DNA from: Protonemura montana
Lineage: Eukaryota; Arthropoda; Insecta; Plecoptera; Nemouridae
Direction of reading: 5' to 3'
Assembly (NCBI GenBank): GCA_947568835.1
Contig: OX387604.1
Coordinates: 6,603,860-6,667,859 of the forward strand
DNA length: 64,000 bases
Shown here in pieces: positions 23,401 to 38,400 of the stretch. The notes below the pieces were generated by a model. It saw only the letters and a list, made by a program, of their open reading frames with translations, ran no database searches and was not told the origin of the DNA. The first letter of the stretch is position 1. Every line of letters starts with the position of its first letter. The position numbers and the translations under genes are program-made.

Positions 23401-26400
23401 TCACCCCTCCTCGCTTCCTGCCGCGAACCTGTCAATGAAAACAAAGTCACGTTAGCGGCGAGTATGTAAGAGGTAGTAAAAACCCAAATACACGGACAGT
23501 GAGTTCGCTGCTTGGTTCCTCGTTCCGATTCCAAGACCGATTTCAGGATGCGTTCAGGGAACCTTCAGGACCACAACATTACAAGATACGAAATTGAGAT
23601 GAATCTCGCTGTTACGTGGTGACAACTTCATTTCACCAAACGTTTTTTCACAGAATTAGACTGTCGTTTAATTTTTGTTGCATTATATAAGTAAAGAACA
23701 AAATTAATTTCTAGTTGGGACTTTTGTTTAAATTTTTGTTTCGGATCACAAAATGTGCGAATGCGACAACGGCTGCTTTACAATCCGTTTTATGTTTTCA
23801 CTTTTAATGCGGTCGGCTCAAGCCAATTTTACAGCCTCACCGAGATTAAAATTTTCTGCCTTTTAATGTGCAGGGGGGGGGGGGGGGGGGTCACTTGAGA
23901 GGTAAATTTTGTAGTCGGTGAAGTTTCCTCAGAAATATGCCTAAGTCTAATGATGCACACATCTAGGGCCTCAAGCGCAATTTTTGATAATCACATAGAT
24001 TTTTTTGAAAAATCTGAGACTCGGCAATGTTCTAAATTGACCGACCATATTGGCAACCATGGAATACTTCAGGATGGAATTCTCCAGTTTGTTAATAACT
24101 TTCAAAACTATGTTTTCTTGAAATCGGATAAGATAATATTATATGAGCCTCTGTAATACGCTACCCTAGCTGGCAGCCTAGCTCGCCTATATATGTCTTG
24201 AGCCTGCCCTGCATAACACATGACGCAGCTTTCATTATTCTTCTGATAATAATGATTAATTATAAGTGTAGCAGAATAATGCACGCGCTGAGAAGTGAGA
24301 CTCAACCAAAGAAACAGTGAATACTGATAGCAAGGATCATAACTTTAGTCACCCTATAACACAATCGGAAACATAGTCTGCAATCTGCATTGATTGAGGG
24401 ATTAAAGGATGATCACTGAACAAGTAATTACAGATCCTAAACATAAGTAGTGTTGTTGTAACATGTTCCTTCAGGCAACACTGCGAGAGTTTCGAGCCAA
24501 AAAGCTCCATTTGACATCATTCATGCTTTGTTCGCCTATTCGAATTTGATTGAGAATGTGCGCTTGCATCTCGTTTGAGTAGACTGTAGCACCAGTTACT
24601 TTCTTTCGGGGGAAGCGCCAAGATGTTTTATTTAGATTTTCACATGACTCATTTCAAAACACGAGCTAAAAAACGTTTTTTGACAAAATGCCAATTGTTT
24701 GTTCTTTTTATATGCCTTTTTTTTGGGAACACAAAGTTTGTCTCGCGCCAGTTTATTTCCACTAATCGAATGTATTTCTTGAGTAGGTATGGAGTAGGTG
24801 CACATGTATTCCATGCTGTACCATTGCTTGCGATAAGCTCTCCAATCGAAATTTACAGATAAGAAAACAATAACGACAGTGATAGCGCGAACCCTGGTGC
24901 CTTGACGGCGACGTACCTCTACGTTGACTGAACATGAGATTCGCGACTAGCGATGTGCACCAAAAATTAAATCTCTGCGTTTGATTACGACAAAAAATTG
25001 CAAGTGTGCAGTTCCCGTGGAAACTGTTTTGGTATGCCTAAAAATCGAACCGACAAAGAAAATCGGGCTGCTTCAGAATCTTTCCCATGAGTCCGAGCTT
25101 AGTCACACACACACACACCTCCATGTTGTCAACACATCAAATAAACTTGGCTAATTGTTTGAGCTCAGGTCATATTTCCAAACAATAAGATTGCCAATTT
25201 ATCGGTGGTACTTAACAGTTCTTAGCGGGCTTAGCCTTTAAAAAAACCACACTTGCTTTTAACACTTTCTATACTAACTAGGAGGTATATTTTGGAAGTT
25301 TAAGCTAGTTTCTGAACGATTTTAACACCATGTACTATGTTTCTGCTTCGCTCACACAAACAAAGTCCATAACACGAGTGAAGTCAAGCAAAACTACCCA
25401 ATCAATTATATCCAATCAGGAAGAAAGTATGCTGATTGGGTTTAATTGTTGTACGAACAATGAAAGCATACGCTTTAAAGTTGTCACGAAGTTGTAATTA
25501 AAATTAGCCAAACACGAATTAAAAGCTGCGAATAACTTCATGTGACAGTCACACAACCCCCCTTTTCCCTGAAACGCAACCAACCCTAAAACAGAGATCG
25601 GTATTCGGTTGTCAGGGTGCCCATGTCGTGGGCAACTTTGAAACAGCAAGAAACGTCATACCTTAGTTTCTTGGGGGCGTCCGTCCCCGTTTGGCTGCGA
25701 CGGAGAATTTGGGGCACTATAGCACACTTTGATGTCTTCATGTTCAATGTTATTCTCATGATGATTGTTATAATCATTGTTTAATGTGGTGCCGGCAAGT
25801 GGCGAGACACCTAGGGGCGAATGCTGGAACTCCAGGCGACGATAATCTACCGTAGCACCCTCCAGCGTGAAGCAATGTATGGACTGGATCACAAGAAATA
25901 CGTCGCCAGGGACTTTAGTTACAATGCACACGTGCTCTACTCGCACGATCTCACAGCAGTCACGGTCGCGACTCACAAACACAACTTGGGCTAAGTCTCA
26001 CTGGATCGACAGTTCAATCAATGAATCACGATCAAAATATTTTAGAAGGCGTAAGTATTATTTTAATGTATAAATCACTTAGTTAATGAGCAATGGTCGG
26101 ATAAGTTAACACCTTTGGTATGAACTTAGAAAATCGTGGATTACTTGATCTGAACGCCACTAAAAACGTGGTGTTACACAAAAAATTTTCGTTTCCGAAA
26201 AAAAACGGAACATAACAATAAAAAAAAACACTCGCACAAAGTCACCGTAACATCTTGAAGCTGTGTATCATTGTCTTGAAGAAAACTGAATGAAAATGAC
26301 AATGACGCGAGGTTTAAAGAAAAAAATCACATCACCCTTTTTGAATTATTTCTTTTTTAGCGGTAAAAAATTGCAGTTATTTTTTTCTTTCAACTATTCG

Positions 26401-29400
26401 AGTTACGAACACACTTTTTGCGAGCGATGCAGGACGACACCTGTACAGCCGCGCGCCAACAAATCTACTAAGATAGTCAGTCAGCAAGGGGAGCTGGGAG
26501 CTTTAGAAAAACTAGTGGCAAGAAGTTGGTGGGGAGAGCTGGAGAAAAGGAGGGGAACGCATAAGAATAACGCGTCTCTCATGGTGGTTCCTAAAAAAAT
26601 CTTATAAACATGGAACCTTTTCGTGTGCTTCTGACGGCCTACCCTCGGAACCTCGCCGCAGAAAGTTGGGATCCGACCGGGGCAAAGGCCAGGACAGTGC
26701 GTGGCGGTCACGCATTTGCGACATAAGGATCAGGTATGTCACCACCGACGGTGAGGTACAAAGGCCATCGCGACGCCGACGCCGATACCGACGCCGAAGA
26801 CGACGCCGACGGAAATTCAACACGGCGCCGATTTAGGCTACACGGGCCAGAAAGGAAAAACCGCATAATTCAAATGCACCAAGAACTCTGTCTATCACCT
26901 CGATCAGATATCTCCGACGTCGCGGATAGCATTATTATTTATTAGCAATGTTTACATGTGATCGAGATATTACGCCCAGGTAAACCAGCCTCAAGAAAGA
27001 TGGTAAAAAATATTTGAACAGAACAAAAAATGACAGGCAATCTTTTCCTGTAGCTTGGAGTGGTCCAGTGAGAAAGGTGTACAAATCTTTACGCCTGCCT
27101 CTTTGATGAGCGGTCCTATTTTAATTACTAGCCTGCGAAATTTAGCAAATCAATCAATGGCCAAGTAGAAACAAGTAATCGTCGCCAAAACTGATTGGCA
27201 GTGAGTAATAGCCAGCAGCCTATTGCCTTCGATCGGGTGTCTACAGCAATGAGAAGCGACTGTTGTTTTCGTATAGCTATGTCGGTCCCCTATAGTAAAA
27301 AAGGAAAAAACTCTTAGGGGGTTTGAAAAAACTGGTCCTTCCCCTTGCCCCTCGACCCGGCAAGTTGCGTGAGTTGAGATGCAAGACGAAGAAGAAGAAT
27401 GATGCCGGTCTGAGACGAACTTCCTTCTGGTTTGGAGGCTGTGACGCTATGACTGACAGATCAGTGCACCCGCCTGCATTGGGATAATCAGCAATCAGCT
27501 TGATGATCATACTAGTCCAATCACACGATTAATAAGCATTCTACCAACAATTAGATTGGCTCGATTAATTTATCTTGCCAATTATTTTAAAGTCACTTTA
27601 ATTTCCGAGAGAAATATTTTTTATTAGCGAGCTGCTTTAACCATCTTTCAGCTGTAAATCATTCACACATTATTTCTCGCGGCGAGGATTTCTAAAATAG
27701 AGTTGGAAAAATCGGCTGGAAGACTCGGCTCGACAAGGGGTTCTTGTGTTTTGACATTCATCCCGAGCGACGTTCATTTAGTTTGATTGCTGCACATGAA
27801 AATGCCCGACCGATGGACTTTGCCAGCGACTGCGGCGACTGCCCCATAGGCCGCTGGCTGCTGGCCCCTGGCCGCTGAGAGCATTTCGTCATGCGGTCGC
27901 TCGCAGACTTGATGCTTGACTTGAATGAATGGCTGGCATCACGGCACTCGGCAGATAACCATGTCGAACGCCGAATGCTGAGCCAAGGGCTGTCTAAGAT
28001 AGCCTTAGATCGCGCGGTCCGCTTTGCTCCTCTGCACTCTTGTGGGATACGTGGGTTCGAAGATTCTGTGTAGCTCGCCCAGTTATACTCAAGTAAAGGA
28101 CTTAAAATCACGTGATTACGTAAGGAATTGCTGGGTATGGGGGATTGGGTACGGGGCATGGACGGCTACAAAGGGAGGGTGCAGACAAGGGGAAGATTCT
28201 TTAGGGGTAGGTTTTTTAGGGAGACGCTAAAGCGTGGGGGGATTAAATCTTCGTCGAGACCTTGAATTTTCCTTTCAAGGGCTTTCGAATAAAACAATTC
28301 TTGTCTCCCACTGATCGAATAATATAATCTAGAACACCCCTTGGGCCTCGGCAGGCCAGTGGAAGACCTTGGACCTTGGTCCTTCTCTTCTTACGCCTGA
28401 GATGCTATGTAGTGCCTATCAGGTCTGCGATAAAAGAGAGGGTCTAGCAGATGACCGCAACTTAAAACATCAGAATGATATATATTAAATGAGCATGGCA
28501 CTAAAGCCACACAAAATCTTATCAGTAATCGATTAGACGAAATGACTTTGGTCTCATTGCGGCAATTACAGAGAGAATCGTGTTTCCTTTTATAAAGAGT
28601 ACTGCCTAACACGTTCACGGTCCAAGATTATAAAATAAAAATTAAGCGCATTACAAGTAGTAAGTACCGTGCAAGTGTCGTATCGGTACCCACTCGGTAC
28701 CTTGCCGTCAAGCAGCTACCTGCTTGTGCCAATCGAAACCTGGAGCCCGTCAATCCACAGACTTGGCACTCCTCGCACAATTTACACCGTGTTACCCGTT
28801 CTACTCGCGCAATTGCGCTGGTCGAAATTGCGTTGGTAGTTTGTTTGATAACAAGAGAGAGATTTAAATGAAGCGGACAGTGCAGGCAATCTTTGGTGCC
28901 ACCTTAGATTACATATGGTGTTGCTTGGTTCTACCTGATGCTACCCGGTACTAACGAATGCTACCCAGTGTTACCCGGTGCTACCCGGTCCTGTTCAGTG
29001 TTATCATATGTAAAGGCAAGGCGAGTAGCCCTAAAGGTTGGGCCAACTAACTTAGGACCTTTTGCGATATTTGAAATCGTCGTTTGTTCTGTTGGACCTA
29101 GGTCCTCGCATTTGCAACAAACTGTAACGAGGCGAAATATGCTTATTTAAGGTTGGATTTTTAAATAAACAAATTTACCGTTTATCATATAACAATGCCT
29201 TTATATGGTTTCGGTAGATTTTTAAGAACGCAACCTGTACCGGTCAAAAAATGACCATACCTTTTCAAAAACGATTCCCTCACGAATGAGCATAATAGGT
29301 ACCGATCGGTCACGCAATCTTACATGCGTAGCACACGTACAAGAGATGCGAGTGGACCTTTTTTCCCCCAAAACTTGTAAAGAATAAACGAAAAATATAC

Positions 29401-32400
29401 GTTAAAGTATAAATGGGCATCGAAAGTTGCTTGCGCATCACCATCAATCTATTCGCCTCATGAGCTGAATATTCTTCACCATTGGCCCTTTTTTCGAAGT
29501 CGGGTGAATTTGCATTCTGAAGGTAAGGACAGCACGCTTTTAACAAAAATAGGTAATCTAAAAGCGACCGTTTTTTCTACCAATCTTTGAGCAAACTGAA
29601 TTCCGTTGGCTTGCTACGCGAAGTTTAACGGTTTTAAAAATCACACTGGTCTTTGCGACAACAACTCTGGCGTCGATAGATGTTATAGCGTCTCCTGATT
29701 ACTGATTGCGTTTCTTACGTAGCCTTTATTCGTGACCAATCTAGCACCGAAAGATGCGGCCGCCATTTGATTGCTTACACCTACAAAGCGGCTGGGACCC
29801 GATTTCCAATCGATGAATAACAATTCATACTAGAACAGGTTGGTACCTGGTATCGCGCTGCGAGTGAGGTGTCATTTGTGATCGGGATTCACCTGCACTC
29901 CGCATCCCAATTCACAATTTCAACACATAATGCAGAGCAAAGGCCATGCCCCATTTATACACCAGCTCAATATGTATTGATACTGCATAATATTAAAACG
30001 ATCGTGGCAAGCTGATAGGTAAAGTGTATTAAAGGGGTTGGATCGGCGGATCGGCATTCACATAGTGGGTACCTTTACCTATCTACCAAAAGGAAGTAGG
30101 TATCTAGCCTATTGATATATCTGAGATATGCCACACGACAAGAAAAAAAAGTACCCAACATATTTTATCGAACAATATTAAACATTGTGCTCGTTATACA
30201 ATGGATTATTCATTCTGGTAATATAATCCACCGCTACATTTATTTGTGCAAATGTATCAAATATCAGACTGTTGAATGACTGCTTCTAGGTTTAGATCAA
30301 TCAAAATTATGCTGAAACAAATTCGTCAATTGTCTTTTCATGACATAGGATAATTAATATATCATAGTGATATCATAATTTCCTCTTTTGAGGTTCCAAT
30401 TGCTTCTACACACACATATATATATATATATGTATGTGTGCTTGCTTGTTGGAAATCATTTTGCAAGGAAGAACCCCTCTATAATATTTAAGAATCGTTT
30501 GTCTTGTGAAATAACTGTCAAGAGTTCTAATTCGAGTTCAAAGCTTAGATATTAATGGGTGGAATTCTCGTATCTCTACGAGTGTGTGTGTGTCGAATGT
30601 GCGAATGCAAGTTTAGCCTATCTAACCCAGTGTGCAAGACATACAAACAAATCGATAAAAAACCAGGTCACGGAACCGAACCCGGGTCCCGGGAAGGCGC
30701 TTCTTGTGTCCGCAAACGCGAACTACAACAATGCGCGATGTCGTGTCACCGAAGACATGCGTTACGCACTACGCAATGCCCCTAGTACGGAAGCGATCAA
30801 GAATCGGAACCATTATAGTTTGATAGTCTTATCGTTCACAAAGGATTCATATTTATCTCGACAGCTTCACATTTCAAAGCTAGTGGCTGCAGCAAGGATG
30901 AATTTCTTCCTAAAGTCAATGGATACCGCACAAATAAGAAAATTCATTATTCTAATGCTGATTAGTCTGAGTACCTATCGTCCATCTAAATATATAATTA
31001 TATTTTGGTTCGTGAAAAGACAACCGTTGTTAAGAAAACTAGTGGCGCTTCAAAGTTGCTCCTGTAGCCCGGCACCTCTACGGGCGCCAAGCGCTGGGCG
31101 TCTTGTGGTGCTCACTGGTCAACTTAATCGAGACAGGAGCAAGTGGCAGTCCAGCGCTGTGGGATGGGAAAACATTGGATGGGGGAAAGGATTCGACTTT
31201 AATAATATCATGTATAGTAACACCTTAGTAACACTAGCTACGGCTGCACTGGCCGGCGAAGCACACAAATCAACATAATAAACAACCTGTTTGGCTACAC
31301 GCTTCTTTCGAAGGAGATTCGTGCGCAGTCGCGGCCGTGCGCAGTGGACGCTGCCACTACGTGCAAGTGTTCGCACGCTAGAATTATGCAATTCGCACAA
31401 ATCAAATGCATTGCTGGCGATGATTTATCTGTTCGTAGTGCCAACGCTAAGATTAGATTCGAATCATCGGATCTTAAAAAGTGATTTGTGTTCAAACAAG
31501 AATTTCTATGGCTGTGCTGACGATTCAGCAATTTAACAAGGAAGCAATTGACACTGCAATCTATTGGGGCAAAAAGCGGAAGGCGAGTTTCAACTTTTAA
31601 TGGGCGCCAGAAGAAAAAAATATTCATCGCTAGTAAATGCATCTTAATATCAAATGGGCAGTGGATCTCCGTATCGAGGAGCACTATTAGGCCTTGGGGC
31701 ATGATAGAATAATAGGCTAGGAAAGGGAAAGGAAAGGGAAAGGGAAAGGCGAAGGGGAAGGAGTTTAGGAAGGTTTAGCTTAAGCAGCATAGCAAAGGTA
31801 AGCAATACAAGGTGTTATGGGGAACTACCGGCCTTGGGTGAGTTACTTCATGTATAGCCAGTTCGAAAAATAAAACATAAACTCATAAATCTATCAAAAG
31901 AGAGCTTCCTGCATTTTCATTTCACACCGTTTGAACCTTTCAGTCTAGATAGCCGCCCCATAATCTGCACTCAAGCTCACCAAATCAGATCTAGATAATT
32001 GTCGCCCACAATATTTTGCGTCAATTAGCGAAAATATTATGATGACAAAACTCAAAGGGGTGAGGCCACATTGCGTTCAACATTTTTACCTAAAATTAAT
32101 GTTTATGTGGAGGTATTTTGCTTTTACCATAATTTTGCTTGAATTTGCGTGATCTTAGAAGTGAATATTGGGCAGCGTTGATGGATCTTGGTGGAAACAT
32201 GAGAGTGGAAACTCCATCGACTAGCGTCTATGTGAAGCTTAACACCTAACAGACTGTTAATAGGTAATTGATTGGACGCTGGGCCGCGCGACCTTCACCG
32301 TCCATTCTTCAAGCCCGAGAAAAGGCCGAGATTTTTTTGATTCAAAAAGACTAGTAATAGTTTGAAGTGACGAGTGTACTAAACCAAGGCAATATTTGTG

Positions 32401-35400
32401 ATGTGTTAGAAGCCTAGAGGGTGTCCAGCCTCCGCCTCCGCTTCCCCTGCCCCTACCTCTGTCTCTCTCTCTGTCTTTCTTAACAGAAGTCGTCATTTAT
32501 TTTATAGACAATCTTTCAGTCATGAGGTCATAAAGTCCATTCCGTCCTTAGCAAAGACCTGGCATAGTAGTCAAGGATGATTGAGCCCGCCAGTCACATT
32601 ATTAGTAACTACAATTATTAACCCATTTGCAAAATAAAATGACGCTATTGAAAAAAAATATTTTAATATACAATTATGTCAATGAATTTCATTTACGCCA
32701 TCACTTCAAAGTGCAACTTGGCAGGAGCCGATAGAGTACCTAGCTACTAATACTAGACGTAAATGTCTCCTAGTTCACACGATATTAATTCCATTTCCTT
32801 CGAGGCATTGTAATCATCTCGCACCCCCAGGCCCCGGCCCCAACCCCCAGCCACCAGGCAGTCACCGCAGCCAGGCCTACAGCCTCCCCTCCGCGGATGG
32901 GCTGCATCTTTGAGAGTTTGCCTTGTTGCCGCCTGCCTATGGCTGGCTGGCTGACTGGTTGGCTGACACGGTGTCCTCGGCTTCCTTGTTTCGGTCAGTC
33001 ATACCATGTCAAACTCAGACCATGGACCATCAAAGAGCAAGCGACGATTAGAAATAAGACGGACACAGGCAATGCAACGTCCATATACCGTCTTGAAACC
33101 ACTAGAATTGTGTGATCATTTTGCATCAATTAATTAGTGTTGGCTTGGCGTCGTGATTAAGTATCCGGCGAATTTGCCTGAGAGTGTAATCAAGCGAGAA
33201 GTGATAAATGAGAAGTGTGAAGTGAGCAGGGGCTATCAGAGCGTGCAACGGCGAGGGCTTCGATAGTGGTCCGCTCAGTCTGGTCGAGAAGGTGGCCCGA
33301 TCGCCTCATTCGGCCAGACTCGGTCCAATATCGCAGCTTAGGATTAGAAAATGACCGCGTATTGCAGAATGCGCTAGCCTGTCTAACGCAGGTGTTCAGA
33401 AATCGCCTCGGGGCCGAGTGAAAAAAAGAAGGTGAACGGAAGGTGGGATGGGAGGTTAAAGAAGGGAAAGGGAGCCCCTGCCTGGCCAACACCACACACA
33501 CAACACACACCCTTAAAAAGTCGCTGCTGCAGACATTATGCTCCTGTGAACCAGCTACGAGCCAGGGCGAAAACATAGCGCAGGAAGTCAACGTATTACC
33601 TAACGAAAACACTCTCCGAAGCTGAGAAAGTCTTGAAAGAAATGAGACGTCCCAAAGACGAGTCGGATTGTCATCGGGGTGGGTGAGGGGGAGGAGGGAA
33701 TCGGTTCTTGAGAAGATGTTCGGGTGAGGTTAGGGGGTTTGAAACAATTTTAACTCGGGAAACGGCGCTCTGGCGTCCGGTAGGATCGGCGCAAGGGTGG
33801 TTGTAGGGTGCTCTGATTGTGGGGGATGAAAGTGCCAGTGGGCCAACTGACCCAGCACGGCAGGTGGCTAGATCGAACGTGGTTGACTTTAAGGGTGCAT
33901 TTTAAAGGATCTCATTTGATGAGTAAATGTCGAGCAGGGTTCACACTAACAGAGGAATCCAGTAAGAAGCAGGTCGGCGCCTACTGAACTTTTGGACTGA
34001 AATTTGGACTGGACTTCGGATATGACAAAAAATGACTTGTGTTCCCTGAGTTGACATTGATCCTTTTTTAAATGTTCGTCTTATGACGCTTCCCTGGTCT
34101 GAGGCCGAGATCGCGTGACACTAAACTTCTAATTTCATGGCTAGACTTTTCCTTGCAGTGGTGGTATTATTAAATTTCGGTCATTATAACTAAGTACAAG
34201 TATTGCAAATTAGTCTCAGAAGACGTATGCAGTAGTAAATTATTTAGAAATTAAAATAATATTTTCTTGCAGTGATACGATATTTGTTTGTCAGCATCGA
34301 CGAAAGTAAATGAAAGCATAGATATCGGCGAAGGGTTCGAGTTTAATGGGCATCCGATGAACAAGATCGTACAATCAACCTTTCGTAACACACAATGTCC
34401 CAATAATAATAAGCAATAAATTCTAGGGACAAGCTCGCCCGGTCTGGTGCAAGGATACAACAATACAACAATCGAACGCAAGCGTCAATGGTGCACAAAA
34501 AATGATATCAAAAATCAACCCTTCGCTTTCGTCCCTTTTCAATTTCCTACTCCTCGATAGACTGCAAGTAGCATGCACCACAAAATATTGCACCTTTACT
34601 TCTTTCGCTAACCACGTTTTTTTATTATTAAGTGTGATCGGCACACTTTGAGTATGGGATCAATAGACCAATGCATCTATTGTTGCTACCAAACAGAAGC
34701 AGGAAGATCTTCTACCGAGCGCAAGTGGCCGCCTTGCGCTGCCGATACGTAATTGGGTAATTCACTATAAGCAAAGTAGAAACGATTCTCGAAACTCGCA
34801 GCATAGTAAACGAGCTCTGTGTTCAAAATAACAAGACAGAACAACAACCAGAAGAACAACCAGAACAACAACCAGAAGAACAACCAGAAGAAAAACAGCG
34901 ATTGAAAGTAACCAACGAATGCAGGCAAGTATAATGATACTTCTTCGAGGAGGTAATATCACGTTTCTAGCGATTTCCAAGCGATTTCCTTAAAAAAATT
35001 GGCAGAAAGAGTCGCTGTTATGAGCCTCTAATTTTCGGCACGCGTAAAAAACAGACGGTATTCGATACGTAAATTTACCAACTCGACTGTATGTTCATCT
35101 TCAAGATTTCAAGCAAAATAGATTGCCGAAACGTAGATGGATGGAAGTATTTCGTAAAATATTAATTAGCTACATGCTTTCCTCCATTGGAACTTATCAA
35201 ACATCCCTCACCGGGCAACATCTTTGCCAAGACTAGTAGTAACTTAATGGGCATCAAAGTATCACGTACATTTACGTAAGATGCATGGCATGTGTAATCC
35301 ATCATAAGGATTAACAATATTTCTGGTGACAGGAGCAAGTTTTTTCATATGTTAATGAGATTTGTGTGGGTATTCTCATCTTCACAGGGGGCCGATGATG

Positions 35401-38400
35401 GCTTAGAATAAGGGAATAAGGGCAGGTAATGCAAGGGAGATATTTCTCAGGGGCCAATCTCAAATACGGTGCGGGGCCAACGGGGCCAAACCGAACAATC
35501 CGAGAGAAACGCGCAGTTCACACCTTTGAACGTTACGTACTACATACCCACGGAACTGATACATTTGCGATTGTCACATATCCAAAAAGCGTTCACGCAA
35601 GGCCAGGTCTGATGCTGTCTGGTGTCGATTCCATCGGTCCAAGGAAATAAATCAAATCAATCGAGATCGTGACGTCATTTCCTACAAGTTCATTTTAATA
35701 ATTTACAGAATTATTTTTTCACAGGCGCCCGAGGCAAAAGCGAGTCAAATGGCGTTCTGTTTAAAACCTCATCCACGTAGAGCGATTAGCCAAAGTTAGA
35801 CAAAGTCATTATAATAAAGTAGTGGCCCCATGCTAGGATCGACTCCTGGGCGAGAGGTGTCCCATGGATCTCGGAAGATGTGAGATCGTCTGGTGGAAAA
35901 GAAATAAATCTCAAGGAGTCTTTTATTAGAGCGTGCCGACGAACCACCGATCTGCCCGCGGAATCAATGCATCCTGCCTCGCGATGCTCGCGATAATCGG
36001 AAGACAAGGCGACAACTAGGACTTCTAGAAACGGATCGGACGCAATGGGACGGTATGGGACGGTATGGGACAGCATAGAACGGTATGGGACGGTACGAGA
36101 CGGCATAGGACGTAATGTTGTGGTGCTGGAGCGTTGTTGCAGGCGCTCAGCGGTTGCTTTGGTGGGCAGTGGCAAAACTTTGTTATGCACAGTTCCTTAC
36201 GCCGTTCGAAGGGAGGGGGCCATTGCGACTAGAAGCTCTTCGACAGCTAATTAATGGATATTAGCCGTGATTTCAAGACCGTAGCTATGATTATGATCGT
36301 GATTTCCTTTGCAAATGAAAGACGAAGACGAGTAAGTTTACCATTAATTCCAACATTAAACCTAATAACATACCGTTTAAATTTGGGTTATTATAATAAC
36401 CGTCTCGTGAATTTATCTGCAGCCTGTAATTTCAATATATTTTCTAGCGCGAGGTTTGTGTAACCGACATCACATCTTTTTCAATCTTCCGTGAGATTCG
36501 TAATCTATTTCCAGGACAATTATATTGAAAATCAATGGGCGAAGAAGCTGTACCTAATACAGCAACGTCTACGGCTGCCGCGCCAGCAATGTCGTTATTA
36601 TTAAACTGTGAAAAACTTTGTGGCTAATTGTCAAGTCGCCATCCTGCTCACGAAACGACCAATGATGACCGAAGAATGCAGACTGCAGAGTGAAGAGTTA
36701 AGACGCATGGCCATTTCTTGAGCAATCTACGAGCTGAATTTCAGTCTGCCAGCCTGCAGTGTTTACACCTGCGGCTGCCGCAATCAGCGATATTCCGCAA
36801 ACTAGCATTACTTTCTTACCAAATAATTAAATACACGCGGAAGACATACATAGGCTAAGCAGCAAGCAATTACTATTCGCAATCGACGTCACTGCTTTCT
36901 TGAATGAACTCTGCAGTCTTACTTAGTCTTAACTAACCTATGACCAAGACTTAAGAATTTTTTTTATGATGGATGAATTGACCTCAAGTTATGATATCTG
37001 AGACTTGAGGAAGTAACTTTTCCTATGAGTGCGTAGAATCAATCCAAGCATTAGCTATACCTGCCTCTTGCTCTAATCCAGGCTGACGGGTCAATCGTCC
37101 CAATACTTTGAATTCAGTGTCCCAGAAATAAAATGCGTCGAGCCTGGGCAGACACAGACCTCGATCTAAAGTGACCCTACTAATCTCCAAGTTGCGATGC
37201 AGCCAACGTCTTGGCTCAGCCCTAGCTTTAACCTCTTCCGTCTTGGGCAGAGCAAGCAAGCTGCATCATGCCATCGCCACCGGCCCATCAGCCCATCACC
37301 CCATCAGGCGAAACGTCTGATACGGATTACCAAGATTTATACTCATCTATCAAACCTATCAAATAAAATCCTAATAGAATTTTTGGCACTGTGATAGTGG
37401 CCGGCCGGCTGAGTAATTGCGTGAGGTGATAGTAATTTTAAGGTTCGCATAGGAAGTAGTCTCGACCAGTCTTTTGACTGAGTGTAGCTAATCAAGGTTG
37501 CTCGAAATACTCACAATAATAACCCATCCATCACCATCCACTCGGGACTTCAGTAACCAAACCTGTACCTGTGCATGTGCCTGTGCCTGTACCTGTACCT
37601 TTACCAGTACCTCTACCAATGAAACAAGCGATCATATGAGCACATTTCATTTTCCTCTACAGGCCTATAAGGTACTCACGTACCCAGAGAAGTTAACTGA
37701 AAATTATGTTTACCCATTCAAGGTCTCGGCAATAGGATAGTATCTACCGCATATACTTATATATACTACCTACTTATTTCTTTTTCTTTTTGAATCATTT
37801 CATTAATGACAAAACCGGTATTTTATTAGGTACAGAAGCAATACTCCGGCCGGCAGGCAGGCAGCAGTGGCCAGCGAGCTCGCCGTGATTAGCAGCAAGA
37901 ACATAGCAATAATGACGACAGATTACATGCGTGCACTATTGACGTTTAATATCTACGCAACGCGGTCAAATGCTACTAGAATAGGCACAGGGCGTACACT
38001 TCAGATTTCGAGTATTAGCAAGCGCAGCAGGAGCAGTCGGCGCAGCGCACAGCAGCGGCTGCGATTAGGCAGCTGACCGCGGAAAAGCATAGGACCCGCC
38101 AATGGAGCTGCTGCCCAATCCGCAGCAGCGCAGCGCGCAGCATGCACGGCACAGGCTACTCCCAACGGCCATACAACTTGTGCGGAATTCCCTCCGCCAT
38201 TCGGCAATCTAATTATATTCGCATTTTATAAAAAATGTGGTTTGATGAGGGTCAACATATTATCCGAGAAATAAAATCTTGACCAATTATTATCTTGCTC
38301 TGGAGACTTTGTAATGGCTGTGATTTGAGCAGTAAGACATGTGAATTAAGATAACGCGAGCTGACAATAAGCACGTGATATTGTCCAGTGTAAGTGGTAG

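Noticed and set aside
27758..28159. 133-codon minus-strand frame and an overlapping plus-strand frame starting MRSLADLMLDLNEWLAS
   Set aside because: No recognisable family, no splice context, and both strands are open at once, which points to composition rather than coding.
30559..31278. 239-codon plus-strand frame in rn intron E-F
   Set aside because: It begins at a non-ATG codon; the nearby ATG at 30555 is in another frame. It shows no domain, and composition changes along its length follow local base composition.
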